From contig PHBU01000017.1 in assembly GCA_002840685.1 (NCBI GenBank), forward strand, positions 120,947 through 184,946: DNA of 64,000 nt, written 5' to 3'. This document shows positions 27,506 to 35,294 of the stretch, one piece after another. Each line of letters starts with the position of its first letter. The first letter of the stretch is position 1. The translations under genes and the position numbers were made by a program. The notes under the pieces were generated by a model that saw only the letters and a program-made list of their open reading frames with translations, was not told the DNA's origin and made no database searches. Source of the stretch: Chloroflexi bacterium HGW-Chloroflexi-6 (GTDB taxonomy: Bacteria > Chloroflexota > Anaerolineae > Anaerolineales > Villigracilaceae).

Positions 27506-28081
27506 TTATCGTTCGCGCCCAAGCAATTGCGTAAAGGCGCGATTCCACCCGCCCACCATCAGGGCCAGCAGGAAGTAATAAAGCGTGAGGGCTGGAGCAT
27601 GGAAAGAGAGAAAAGACTCATGATAGAAAGAGTTTGCGAGCCAGCCTTGCGACATGGCAAAAGCCAAAACCCACATCACAACCGCGCCCAGAAAAGCAAA
27701 AAGAAGCGCCGGAACCAGCCCCAGAGCCAGGGCCGAGAATACAACCGGCAGGGCATAGACCGAAGCCGCTATGGATGAAGTAAAGCCATATTCAGCAACA
27801 TCAAGAAAAATGATCACGGACAGCAAAAGACCCAGCAGCCAGGCGGACAAATCGATTTTACCAACCTGCGCCAATCGGGCAATGGAAAACAGGATCAGGC
27901 CAAAAACCAGACCGGCAAAAACAGTGCTCAGGCTTTCAAGTTCTCCAGTCAACACCCAGTACAAAATCAGGGCAAATAAAGCCAGAAAAATGCCCAGCGC
28001 AAACAACATCACCAACAAGGCCCGAATGCGCTCAACTGGAGAATTCGCTTTTAGGGTGAGCCATGCAACCAGATTGTTCAT
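27506..28081 (-). CDS. Six-helix membrane protein of unknown function
   Basis: This 191-residue protein is almost entirely hydrophobic, with about six helices (near residues 20-45, 50-72, 80-95, 103-125, 127-148 and 165-182) and a short cytoplasmic N-terminus. Its pattern resembles the membrane sensor halves (MASE/7TM-like) seen fused to histidine kinases in related bacteria, but here no signalling domain follows. AAGGA precedes the ATG by eight bases. It is the first gene of a unit with the NAD(P)HX repair enzyme. No function can be assigned. Confidence 0.7.
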   Translation of the reverse strand: MNNLVAWLTLKANSPVERIRALLVMLFALGIFLALFALILYWVLTGELESLSTVFAGLVFGLILFSIARLAQVGKIDLSAWLLGLLLSVIIFLDVAEYGFTSSIAASVYALPVVFSALALGLVPALLFAFLGAVVMWVLAFAMSQGWLANSFYHESFLSFHAPALTLYYFLLALMVGGWNRAFTQLLGRER

Positions 28082-28169
28082 GGAAACTTCCTTAAATAAC
28101 CCACCCTGCCGTCAGGCGCGGGCTGCCGCAGGGGGAGTGGCTCTTCGCGTTTGACACGGACAGGGCAGG

Positions 28170-28194
28170 AAAAAATTTCAGGCGATCACCTGAA
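28170..28194 (-). terminator. Terminator of the aldehyde ferredoxin oxidoreductase gene
   Basis: On the minus strand TTCAGG, a six-base loop and CCTGAA (28177-28182 and 28189-28194) are followed by ATTTTTTCC. The stem is short but the T-tract is good. Confidence 0.5.
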
Positions 28195-28217
28195 GATGCA
28201 TAATTGTATACCAAACC

Positions 28218-30026
28218 TTAATCTTTTGCCACCCACGAAAGCCCCAAATCAGACAGTTTTTCAGGCACGGGCCTGCCGCTGAGCGCATCCCAACCGCGCA
28301 CAGCATAATAGGCCGCCATCATTTCTTCGAACGGGATGATATACCCGGCGGCGCCGCCATCCGGGTAAGCGCGCAGCAAAGGTGGCGGCAAGCGGTCATT
28401 TTCGCGGGTCAGGCCAAGCTTCAGGTTGATCAGGCGCTTAAGGTTCCAGGCCCGTTCGCCGCAGCGCAGCAAATCGTCCAGAGACCAATCGTATCCGCAG
28501 GCAGCGTTGACCAAACCGAGTATAGTCTCCGGCGGGACGTTGGCAAAAACACACAAAACCAGGGCATTGTTGACGGTCCGGAAATCCTGATGGCGGGCCA
28601 CGTTGGCCGCCTTCTCGGCCCCGGCATGGCGATCGAAATATTCCATGCCTAGGCTGGCGTCCACCTGGCCGATATCAGCAATGAAATAATCGGATTGGTT
28701 ATGGCAGGCGCCGCGCGGCGAGGTGGCATAAACGATTGCCATGCCCGAGGCCCCACGCGGATCATGATAGGCCACTTCCAGACCGTTAACCTGCACGGCT
28801 TCATCGGGTGCGCCGAAATGTTCGGCAAAACCCTTTGCGCCCAAAGCCAGATATTGCCCCAGCCCTTCGCGCCGGACAGCGAGATGGATGCATTCTTCGG
28901 CGGCTGAGGCGTTTCCCCAGGTCAGCTCGAGTCCACCTGCATCCTGCCTGCCGATCAAGCCAAGTTCGTACAACCTGAAAGCCAGGCCGATCACCCCGCT
29001 CATCGAGATCGTATCCATGCCGTAACGGTCGCACAACTCACCCAGGCGGGTGGCCGTTTCGGGGCTGGTCAGCCCAAGGTTGGGGCCAAACCCGACCAGG
29101 GTTTCATACTCAGGCCCTTTGCGTTTCTCTCCATCCTCGAGTTTAACCACCCGACCGCAGGCGATGACGCAGCCGTGACAGGCCGATTTCCCGACCAGGA
29201 TGCCCTCGGCCACGCTCGCCCCGGAGATGTTATCGGCACCTTCCAGTACGCCAGCGCTGAAGTATTTTTTAGGCTGCTCACCGAGATAGTTGAAATAGTC
29301 CGAGGCGCCGGCCGAGCCGAGGCTGCTCAAAACACTGCTCAGCGGATCGGCTTTCAAGGCGCGGTTGGCTTCGGCGCGGCGCGGAGCATAAGCATCGGCA
29401 TCGAAAACGGGAACCTTGCCCGTGCCTTTGACAGCGACAGCCTTGAGATTTTTGCTGCCCATGATCGCGCCCATGCCCGTCCGGCCGGCAACACGGCCGT
29501 GGTCGCACAGTAAAAGCGCGTAAGGCAGCATCCGTTCGCCCGCCACGCCAATCCCGAGCGTGCGCGTACCCGGCAAGCCGGTTTCACGTTTTATCGACTC
29601 CTGGATCTCATAGGTATCCTGACCCCACAAGGAGGAGGCGTCACGCAGTTCGATCCGGTCATCCTGGATCCAGAGGTAGGATGGTTTTTCGGCTTTTCCG
29701 GTGATCCAGACCCCGTCCCAGCCGGCAGTGCGCAGTTCGGGGCCGAAAAAACCGCCGCAGTTGGACTCTGCCCACAGCCCGGTAGCGGGACTCTTCCCGC
29801 AGACAACAAAGCGTCCGACCGTTGGGCCGGCCGTCCCCGAAAGCGGGCCGTTAAGAATCAGCAGCGGCGACTGCGGCGAAAGCGGGTCCAGGTCACGGGT
29901 GAGCGAGTCCCAGAGCAGGCGCGCTGCCAGCGAGGAACCGCCCAAATAGTCCCATTCAAACTCAACGGGCACGATAAATTTGTCGGTTTTTCCCGAAGAA
30001 AGATCAATTTTTAGGATTGGCTGCAT
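28218..30026 (-). CDS. Tungsten-type aldehyde ferredoxin oxidoreductase
   Basis: This 602-residue enzyme has the AOR fold: an N-terminal beta domain with YLGGSSLAARLLWDSL, GPLSGTAGPTVGRF, and the pterin-binding segments, then helical domains. Cluster ligands are visible as Cys283, Cys286 and Cys290 (CHGCVIAC) and Cys492 (LVLCVFAN). AOR enzymes oxidise aldehydes to acids, passing electrons to ferredoxin, using a bis-pterin tungsten cofactor in the cytoplasm. The true substrate is unknown. The start at 30026 (MQPILKIDLSSG) matches the family N-terminus; a longer frame to 30119 runs through the promoter. A -10 box only seven bases before this ATG suggests a leaderless mRNA. The enzyme indicates anaerobic metabolism. 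Confidence 0.92.
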   Translation of the reverse strand: MQPILKIDLSSGKTDKFIVPVEFEWDYLGGSSLAARLLWDSLTRDLDPLSPQSPLLILNGPLSGTAGPTVGRFVVCGKSPATGLWAESNCGGFFGPELRTAGWDGVWITGKAEKPSYLWIQDDRIELRDASSLWGQDTYEIQESIKRETGLPGTRTLGIGVAGERMLPYALLLCDHGRVAGRTGMGAIMGSKNLKAVAVKGTGKVPVFDADAYAPRRAEANRALKADPLSSVLSSLGSAGASDYFNYLGEQPKKYFSAGVLEGADNISGASVAEGILVGKSACHGCVIACGRVVKLEDGEKRKGPEYETLVGFGPNLGLTSPETATRLGELCDRYGMDTISMSGVIGLAFRLYELGLIGRQDAGGLELTWGNASAAEECIHLAVRREGLGQYLALGAKGFAEHFGAPDEAVQVNGLEVAYHDPRGASGMAIVYATSPRGACHNQSDYFIADIGQVDASLGMEYFDRHAGAEKAANVARHQDFRTVNNALVLCVFANVPPETILGLVNAACGYDWSLDDLLRCGERAWNLKRLINLKLGLTRENDRLPPPLLRAYPDGGAAGYIIPFEEMMAAYYAVRGWDALSGRPVPEKLSDLGLSWVAKD

Positions 30027-30033
30027 ACCCCCA

Positions 30034-30039
30034 ATTATA
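30034..30039 (-). promoter_or_regulatory. -10 box placed for a leaderless AOR transcript
   Basis: TATAAT on the minus strand ends seven bases before the AOR ATG, which would place the transcription start at or next to the start codon. No clear -35 box is found at 17 bases; TTGGCA occurs 12 bases upstream. Confidence 0.5.
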
Positions 30040-30065
30040 CTCTTCACGAGTTGCCAAAATGATTG

Positions 30066-30109
30066 TTGTAATTGCAGAAACAGCCCTGTATAATTAGACG
30101 AATGTCTAA
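30066..30109 (+). promoter_or_regulatory. Promoter and palindromic operator of the SRPBCC-PDZ-DinB gene
   Basis: TTGTAA (30066-30071), a 17-base spacer and TATAAT (30089-30094) form a good promoter. Immediately after it lies the palindrome TTAGAC-GAAT-GTCTAA (30094-30109), overlapping the expected transcription start, a typical repressor position (for example TetR-type). It diverges from the AOR promoter, so one regulator could affect both genes. Confidence 0.65.
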
Positions 30110-30133
30110 CAAAAGCCAAAGAGGAGAAATGAA

Positions 30134-31327
30134 ATGACTTCTGTACAGGTTCAGCAGCTTGTCCACGCTCCAGCCAGCGCCGCCTACCACGCCTTTAGCA
30201 ATGCCACCGCCCTGCGCGAGTGGTTGTGCGATTTCGCTTCGGCTGTTCCGCGCCCGAACGGCCGGATCTATTTGTGGTGGGCTGGCGATTTTTATTCGAG
30301 CGGCCATTTTATCGAAGTCGAGCAGGAAAAAATGGTGCGTTTCCGCTGGTTCTCGAACATCGACCCCGCACCCAGTGAAATTGCTGTAACTTTCGAAGCC
30401 CAGGGCGCGGATACACTGGTCACGATGACCCACAGCGTGCCAGACGGCGAATACTGGGTGGAGCGGGCCGAAGGTTTCCGCGCGGAATGGCAGCGCAGCC
30501 TGGAAAACCTGGTTTCGGTGCTGGAAACCGGCAAAGACCTGCGCATCGTCAACCGCCCGATGATCGGGATTTTCCCCGGCGACTTCACGCCAGAACAGGC
30601 CAAACGCCTGAACGTGCCGGTTTTGGAAGGGCTGCGGCTGGACGACACGGTCGAAGGCATGGGGGCCCATGATGCCGGGCTGCGCAAGGATGATGTCATC
30701 GTCGAGGTCAACGGCAAGGCCATCACCAACGATTTCAACACTTTCCCGGCAGCCATTCATGGCAAAAAAGGCGGCGATCCGGTGCGGGTGGTTTTTTATC
30801 GCGGCCCGGAAAAGCATTCTGTCGAGATGATCCTCAGCCGCCGCCCGGTTCCGGAGGTGCCCTTCGATGCACAGGCGCTGGCCAAAGCCGTTCAGGAGCC
30901 ATACGTTGCCGCAATCAAGGCTTTGCGCCAGGTTTTTGAAGGGGTCAGCGATGCGCAGGCCGCCAAACGCCCCGCCCCGGCTGAATGGAGCGCACTAGAC
31001 TCTGTTGCGCACCTGATCCACACTGAACGCGCCAACCGCCAGTTTATCGACGAGCTCGTTCAGGGTTTCGAACGCGCCGGTGACGATTTTGGCGGCAACA
31101 TCGATGCCCACATCCGCGCGACTGTGCAGACCTACCCGAACATCGAGGCCATTCTGGGCGAACTGGAACGCAACATCGCCGAGAATGCGGCCTTCATCGC
31201 CAACCTGCCACCCGAGTTCGTGGCGCGCAAAGGCAGTTACTTCCGTATGGGCTGGGGCATGATGCAGGGCACAGCCCATATTTACGGGCACATCGAACAA
31301 ATCAAGGCCGCGCTGGCAGCGGCTTAA
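30134..31327 (+). CDS. SRPBCC (AHSA1-like) - PDZ - DinB-like three-domain fusion
   Basis: This 397-residue soluble protein combines three usually separate folds. Residues 1-145 look like an AHSA1-type SRPBCC domain (VHAPASAAYHAFSNATALREWL ... MVRFRWF ... GWQ-type C-helix). Residues about 150-240 form a PDZ domain (EGMGAHDAGLRKDDVIVEVNGKAI). Residues about 250-397 resemble DinB/YfiT-like helical bundles, with the metal-triad histidines in VAHLIH and HIYGHIEQI. SRPBCC domains bind hydrophobic ligands, PDZ domains bind peptide C-termini, and DinB-like proteins are metal-dependent thiol transferases or hydrolases. The combined role is unknown. AGAGGAG precedes the ATG and a strong terminator follows, so it is monocistronic with its own promoter and operator. 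Confidence 0.75.
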   Translation: MTSVQVQQLVHAPASAAYHAFSNATALREWLCDFASAVPRPNGRIYLWWAGDFYSSGHFIEVEQEKMVRFRWFSNIDPAPSEIAVTFEAQGADTLVTMTHSVPDGEYWVERAEGFRAEWQRSLENLVSVLETGKDLRIVNRPMIGIFPGDFTPEQAKRLNVPVLEGLRLDDTVEGMGAHDAGLRKDDVIVEVNGKAITNDFNTFPAAIHGKKGGDPVRVVFYRGPEKHSVEMILSRRPVPEVPFDAQALAKAVQEPYVAAIKALRQVFEGVSDAQAAKRPAPAEWSALDSVAHLIHTERANRQFIDELVQGFERAGDDFGGNIDAHIRATVQTYPNIEAILGELERNIAENAAFIANLPPEFVARKGSYFRMGWGMMQGTAHIYGHIEQIKAALAAA

Positions 31328-31345
31328 GCAGAATCTGGTTTATAG

Positions 31346-31387
31346 AAAAACTGGAGCAGGCAAAATCAGTCTGCTCCAGTTTTTTTT
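31346..31387 (+). terminator. Terminator of the SRPBCC-PDZ-DinB gene
   Basis: AAAAACTGGAGCAG (31346-31359) and CTGCTCCAG (31371-31379) form the stem, followed by eight T. Confidence 0.9.
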
Positions 31388-31505
31388 GTTCATCGCCCGG
31401 CCAAGGCAGTGATTGAACAGCACTATAAAATTGCAATGTCAGAAATTTTAAAACTCGCCATAATAGGATAAGTCTCTTCTTTCAGCAAAACCCAGGACGG
31501 CGGCC

Positions 31506-32405
31506 ATGGAAAATCAATCACAGTTTTATAAGTCCCTGCTGGATAATCTGTACGATGGCGTTTATTTTGTAGATACCGAGCGCAAGATCACCTATTGGAA
31601 CAAAGGCGCAGAGACGATAACCGGCTACACGGCCGAACAGGTAATGGATAAATTTTGCAGGGATAACATCCTGAACCATTGCACCGAAAATGGCGAGGAA
31701 CTTTGCCTGCACAATTGTCCGCTGACCAAGAGCATCCAATCGGGCACGCACGTGGAAGCCGAGGTTTTCCTGCATCACGCCGACGGTCATCGTGTGCCAG
31801 TCCTGGTGCGGACCTCGCCCATCATCGAAGATGGAAAAGTAATCGGGGCTGTTGAGATTTTTAGCAACAGCTCACGCCTGATCAGCGCCCGCCGGCAAGC
31901 GCAAAGAATGGAATCAATGGCCTTGCAAGACGCGCTGACCGGGTTGTCCAACCGGCGCGCCGGTGAAACCCGCCTGGCGGCAATGCTGCTCGAGTTCCAG
32001 CAAATCAAGCAGCCCTTCGCGCTCCTGTATGCAGATATCGATCATTTCAAGCAGGTCAATGATCGTTTTGGGCATGATATTGGCGACCGCGTACTGTACA
32101 TGATCGCTCAAACCTTAAAACATAACCTGCGGCAAAACGACCTGGTCTGCCGTTGGGGCGGCGAAGAGTTTGTTGCCATGATACGGGATGTGAGCGAGGA
32201 AAGTATGCAGCAAGTTGCGCTGAAATTGCTGGCGCTGACCGAGAGAGCACGCCTGGATCTAAAAGATCAGGAAGTTTCGGTGACCATTTCTATTGGGGCA
32301 ACGCTTTCACGGGCAGAGGATACGCTGGATGAAATCACCCGGCGCGCCGATGCCTTGATGTATGAGAGCAAGAACAACGGGCGCAACCGGGCAACATTTG
32401 GTTAG
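31506..32405 (+). CDS. PAS-GGDEF diguanylate cyclase
   Basis: This 299-residue protein has an N-terminal PAS sensor (residues 1-130; LLDNLYDGVYFVDTERKITYWN) that contains four cysteines (DNILNHC, CLHNC) and so might sense redox or bind metal. A short helical linker leads into a GGDEF domain (135-299; DALTGLSNRRAGE, DIDHFKQVND, RWGGEEF at 216-222). The active-site loop is intact and an RxxD inhibitory site (RQND) sits five residues before it, so product inhibition is likely. It should make cyclic di-GMP in the cytoplasm; no membrane segment is present. The gene stands alone between two terminators. Confidence 0.92.
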   Translation: MENQSQFYKSLLDNLYDGVYFVDTERKITYWNKGAETITGYTAEQVMDKFCRDNILNHCTENGEELCLHNCPLTKSIQSGTHVEAEVFLHHADGHRVPVLVRTSPIIEDGKVIGAVEIFSNSSRLISARRQAQRMESMALQDALTGLSNRRAGETRLAAMLLEFQQIKQPFALLYADIDHFKQVNDRFGHDIGDRVLYMIAQTLKHNLRQNDLVCRWGGEEFVAMIRDVSEESMQQVALKLLALTERARLDLKDQEVSVTISIGATLSRAEDTLDEITRRADALMYESKNNGRNRATFG

Positions 32406-32422
32406 GTAATTTCTCTATTTTT

Positions 32423-32490
32423 GCCACAGAGCCGCAATAACACAGGGAAACTAAAAATCTCTGCATCTCAGTGACCCTGTGGCTATTTTT
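32423..32490 (+). terminator. Possible long-loop terminator after the GGDEF gene
   Basis: GCCACAG (32423-32429) and CTGTGGC (32477-32483) pair around a 47-base loop and are followed by TATTTTT. The long loop makes this tentative. Confidence 0.3.
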
Positions 32491-34657
32491 ACGCCAACTT
32501 TAGAGGCAGCTTCCGCAGTCGCTGACCGGTCAGGGCAAAGACCGCATTCGCCACCGCCGGGGCAACCGGGCCAAGCGGCGGCTCACCCATCCCAAACGGC
32601 TTATCACCGCTCGGGACAAGTTCCACCACAATTTCGGAGGCCGAAGCATTGTTCAGGAATTGATATGCGCCAAAATTGATCGGCGTCAAGGCGCCATCGC
32701 GGACGGTGGTTTCTTCGAACAGCGCTGAACTGAGCGCCATGTTCATGCCGCCTTCCATCTGCGCCGCCGCGCCGTCCGGGTTCACGAAAAAACCCGCATC
32801 GACCGCGCCGGTCAGTTTGTGAACACGGATTTTGCCCTTCTCGACAGAAACTTCAGCCACACAGGCCACGATCGTATTGACATCGTAACTGAGCGCCACG
32901 CCGCGCGCTCTTCCGGCTTGGGCGGGCAGATCCCAACCCGATTTGGCGCGCACTGCTTCAAGGATCTTCTTCATCCGTTCGCCCATCTCGTCGATCGGCA
33001 GGTTGACCACGCGAAAATCAATCGCATCCATGCCCACTTTGACGGCCAACTCATCCATAAACGACTCGATCGCAAACAGATTGGGCAGCAATCCCAGCCC
33101 GCGCCACCAGCCGGTTTTCATCGGCAGGTCGGCCATCCAGGCCTGGACGCGCTTGTTCGGGACCCCGTAGCGGATTTGCGCGCCGCGGTATGCGCCAAAA
33201 TCCGCGCCCATGACCGCGCTGACAAATACCGGCAGAAAGGGAAAAGCCACCTGTCCGCTAACTTGCAAATGCTCGATCGCATCGATCAGTCCGTTCTCGC
33301 GCACGACCGCCCGCAGTAGCGAACGCGAAGGCGGGCGCACAAACCCGTTCTGAAAATCCTCGCTGCGCCGGTAACCCAGGTGCACCGGCCTGCCAACCGC
33401 CTTCGAAAGCCGGGCTGCCTGCACCGCCGGGACGCTGTTGACCTTTTGGCCAAAACCACCGCCCAAAAAGGTCGGGATAACCACAACAAGTTCCTCATCC
33501 ATCTCAATCGCTTTGGCCACCGCCCGGCGCACTCCCACCGCGGTCTGGGTTGAAGCCCAAACTGCTGCCCCGTCCGCGCGCACGTCAGCCGCGGCGCTCT
33601 GCGGCTCCATGTGGGCGTGGTAGGCAATCGGCGAGAAATACTCCGCTTCGAAAACATCACCGCTCAATTTCGAAGAAACGTTGCCTTCATCCTGCACCGT
33701 CACGCCGCGGCCGTTGCCAAACTGGATCATCTCATCGATGTCGGCCTGCTGCCAGAGCTTTTCCTCATTCCACTCCAAATCAAGCGAACCCAGCGCGGCC
33801 CAGGCCTGGTCGCGGCGTTCAGCCACCACGCCCGCAAAATCTTCTTCAAGGATCACTTTCACCACACCCGGCTGGCTCAAAGCATCGCCCGCTGCGGCGC
33901 GTTTCAAGGTTGCCCCAATTTTGGCAGGCATCGCCACCGCACCGTATAACATTCCTTCCAGGCGCACATCGAAACCATACTCGGTTTTACCAAGCACCTT
34001 GTCGCGCAAGTCAACGCGCGGCATGGCCTTGCCCAGATAGCGAAAATCGGATGTTTTTTTCAAGGCTGGCAAAATTTCCGGGATCTGCCACTCTTTCACG
34101 GCCTGCACGATCTCGCCGTAGGATACATTCTTCCCCGAATCCTGTTTGGCCGTTACGAATCCGTTTTCGGCAACGACAGCCTCCGCCCCCAGTCCGAGCA
34201 CTTTCGCGCCCTCGAGCCGCAGCATTTCGCGGACGGTTGCGCCCGCCTGCCGGATCACGCCAAAAAGCGAGGAGGTCGAGTTGCTGGCAGAGGTTCCCAC
34301 CGGATCGTCCAAGCCTTTGCCGGTGCCGACATTCAGAACGGTCAGCGCGTCCCAGGGCACATCCAACTCCTCGGCGGCGGCCTGCGCCAGGGTGGTATGG
34401 ATGCCCTGCCCCATCTCGACCTTGGGGATGTAAATTTTAAAGGAATCATCCGTACCGATCTCGAACCAGGCCAGCGGCACAGCATCGACATTGCTGGGCG
34501 GGCCTCCCGCCGAATCAAGAAATTCGGCCAGCTTCAGGCGTGCATAGGGCAAAACGCCCAGGGTCACACCGAAGTACAAGCCGCCCGCCACACCAGTCAG
34601 GACGAGGAAGTCGCGCCGCGATAATTTTCGCTTCGTTTGTGGGGTTTTCTCAGTCAT
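32489..34657 (-). CDS. Molybdopterin-binding subunit of a xanthine-dehydrogenase-family hydroxylase
   Basis: This 722-residue protein begins with a Tat signal (KRKLSRRDFLVLTGVAGG), so it is exported folded with its cofactor. The rest matches the IorB/aldehyde-dehydrogenase type of Mo-hydroxylase large subunit: VEMGQGIHTTLAQAAAEEL, LGKTEYGFDVRL, FLGGGFGQK, WWRGLG and GEPPLGPVAPAVANA. The enzyme hydroxylates an aldehyde or N-heterocycle with water; the substrate is unknown. Its ATG follows the stop of the Fe-S subunit gene by one base, with GGGAGG inside the end of that gene, so the two are translationally coupled. No FAD subunit gene is nearby, as is normal for the isoquinoline-oxidoreductase type, which uses cytochromes instead. 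Confidence 0.9.
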   Translation of the reverse strand: MTEKTPQTKRKLSRRDFLVLTGVAGGLYFGVTLGVLPYARLKLAEFLDSAGGPPSNVDAVPLAWFEIGTDDSFKIYIPKVEMGQGIHTTLAQAAAEELDVPWDALTVLNVGTGKGLDDPVGTSASNSTSSLFGVIRQAGATVREMLRLEGAKVLGLGAEAVVAENGFVTAKQDSGKNVSYGEIVQAVKEWQIPEILPALKKTSDFRYLGKAMPRVDLRDKVLGKTEYGFDVRLEGMLYGAVAMPAKIGATLKRAAAGDALSQPGVVKVILEEDFAGVVAERRDQAWAALGSLDLEWNEEKLWQQADIDEMIQFGNGRGVTVQDEGNVSSKLSGDVFEAEYFSPIAYHAHMEPQSAAADVRADGAAVWASTQTAVGVRRAVAKAIEMDEELVVVIPTFLGGGFGQKVNSVPAVQAARLSKAVGRPVHLGYRRSEDFQNGFVRPPSRSLLRAVVRENGLIDAIEHLQVSGQVAFPFLPVFVSAVMGADFGAYRGAQIRYGVPNKRVQAWMADLPMKTGWWRGLGLLPNLFAIESFMDELAVKVGMDAIDFRVVNLPIDEMGERMKKILEAVRAKSGWDLPAQAGRARGVALSYDVNTIVACVAEVSVEKGKIRVHKLTGAVDAGFFVNPDGAAAQMEGGMNMALSSALFEETTVRDGALTPINFGAYQFLNNASASEIVVELVPSGDKPFGMGEPPLGPVAPAVANAVFALTGQRLRKLPLKLA

Positions 34658-34658
34658 C

Positions 34659-35135
34659 TTAACCTCCCGCCGCTATCTCGGCTGCGCGCGCAACCGCCTT
34701 GCGAATACGCGGATACGTACCGCAGCGGCACAAGTTCTTGTCCATCGCGCTGATGATCTCTTCTTCGCTCGGGTCGGGATTTGTCTCCAGAAAAGCCGCA
34801 GCCTGCATCATCTGGCCGCTCATGCAGTAACCGCACTGATGGACTTGCAGCTCGATAAAGGCTTCCTGCACCGGGTGCAAGGCAATACTGCCATCCGGGT
34901 TTTCGCTCGCCAGCCCCTCCAACGTGCGGATCTGCCTGCCGGCAGCCTGCGAGAGCATGGTCAGGCACGAGCGAGTCGCCTGCCCATCGATATGGACAGT
35001 GCATGAGCCGCAAATCCCAACCCCGCAGCCAAACTTTGTGCCAGTCAGGCCCAATTCGTCGCGCAGCACCCACAGCAAGAGCCGGTCGGGGCTGTCGTCA
35101 ACGCTATAGTTCTTGCCATTGATCGATAATTCCAT
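34659..35135 (-). CDS. Two-[2Fe-2S] subunit of the Mo-hydroxylase
   Basis: This 158-residue protein has an N-terminal plant-type ferredoxin fold with Cys37, Cys42, Cys45 and Cys57 (CGVGICGSC ... C) and a C-terminal helical [2Fe-2S] domain with CGYC and LCRCGTYPRI. It passes electrons from the molybdenum site of the partner subunit. The start at 35135 is chosen because GAGGAG lies six bases upstream and the family begins with this strand (MELSINGK). It has no signal peptide, so it is likely co-exported with the Tat-signal partner. Confidence 0.92.
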   Translation of the reverse strand: MELSINGKNYSVDDSPDRLLLWVLRDELGLTGTKFGCGVGICGSCTVHIDGQATRSCLTMLSQAAGRQIRTLEGLASENPDGSIALHPVQEAFIELQVHQCGYCMSGQMMQAAAFLETNPDPSEEEIISAMDKNLCRCGTYPRIRKAVARAAEIAAGG

Positions 35136-35294
35136 AAATTCTCCTCGTCCTTTCATTCTGAAAACAATGCGGGGCAGCCTGACGTATCCAAGCAGGCCAC
35201 ATCTGCCAGTACAACGATTAATTTTAAAACAACCAAGAGAAACTTTATCAGGTTTGACTACAAAATCCTATCAGATTTTCCCCCACGGAGCAAA

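Noticed and set aside
25725..27578. 617-residue open frame on the plus strand
   Set aside because: It lies opposite the NAD(P)HX repair gene, which has clear catalytic motifs, a good start and a ribosome-binding site. The plus frame shows no known motif and begins inside a terminator region.
33550..34440. 296-residue plus-strand frame rich in Pro, Arg and Ser
   Set aside because: Antisense to the molybdopterin subunit; low-complexity composition and no start signal.
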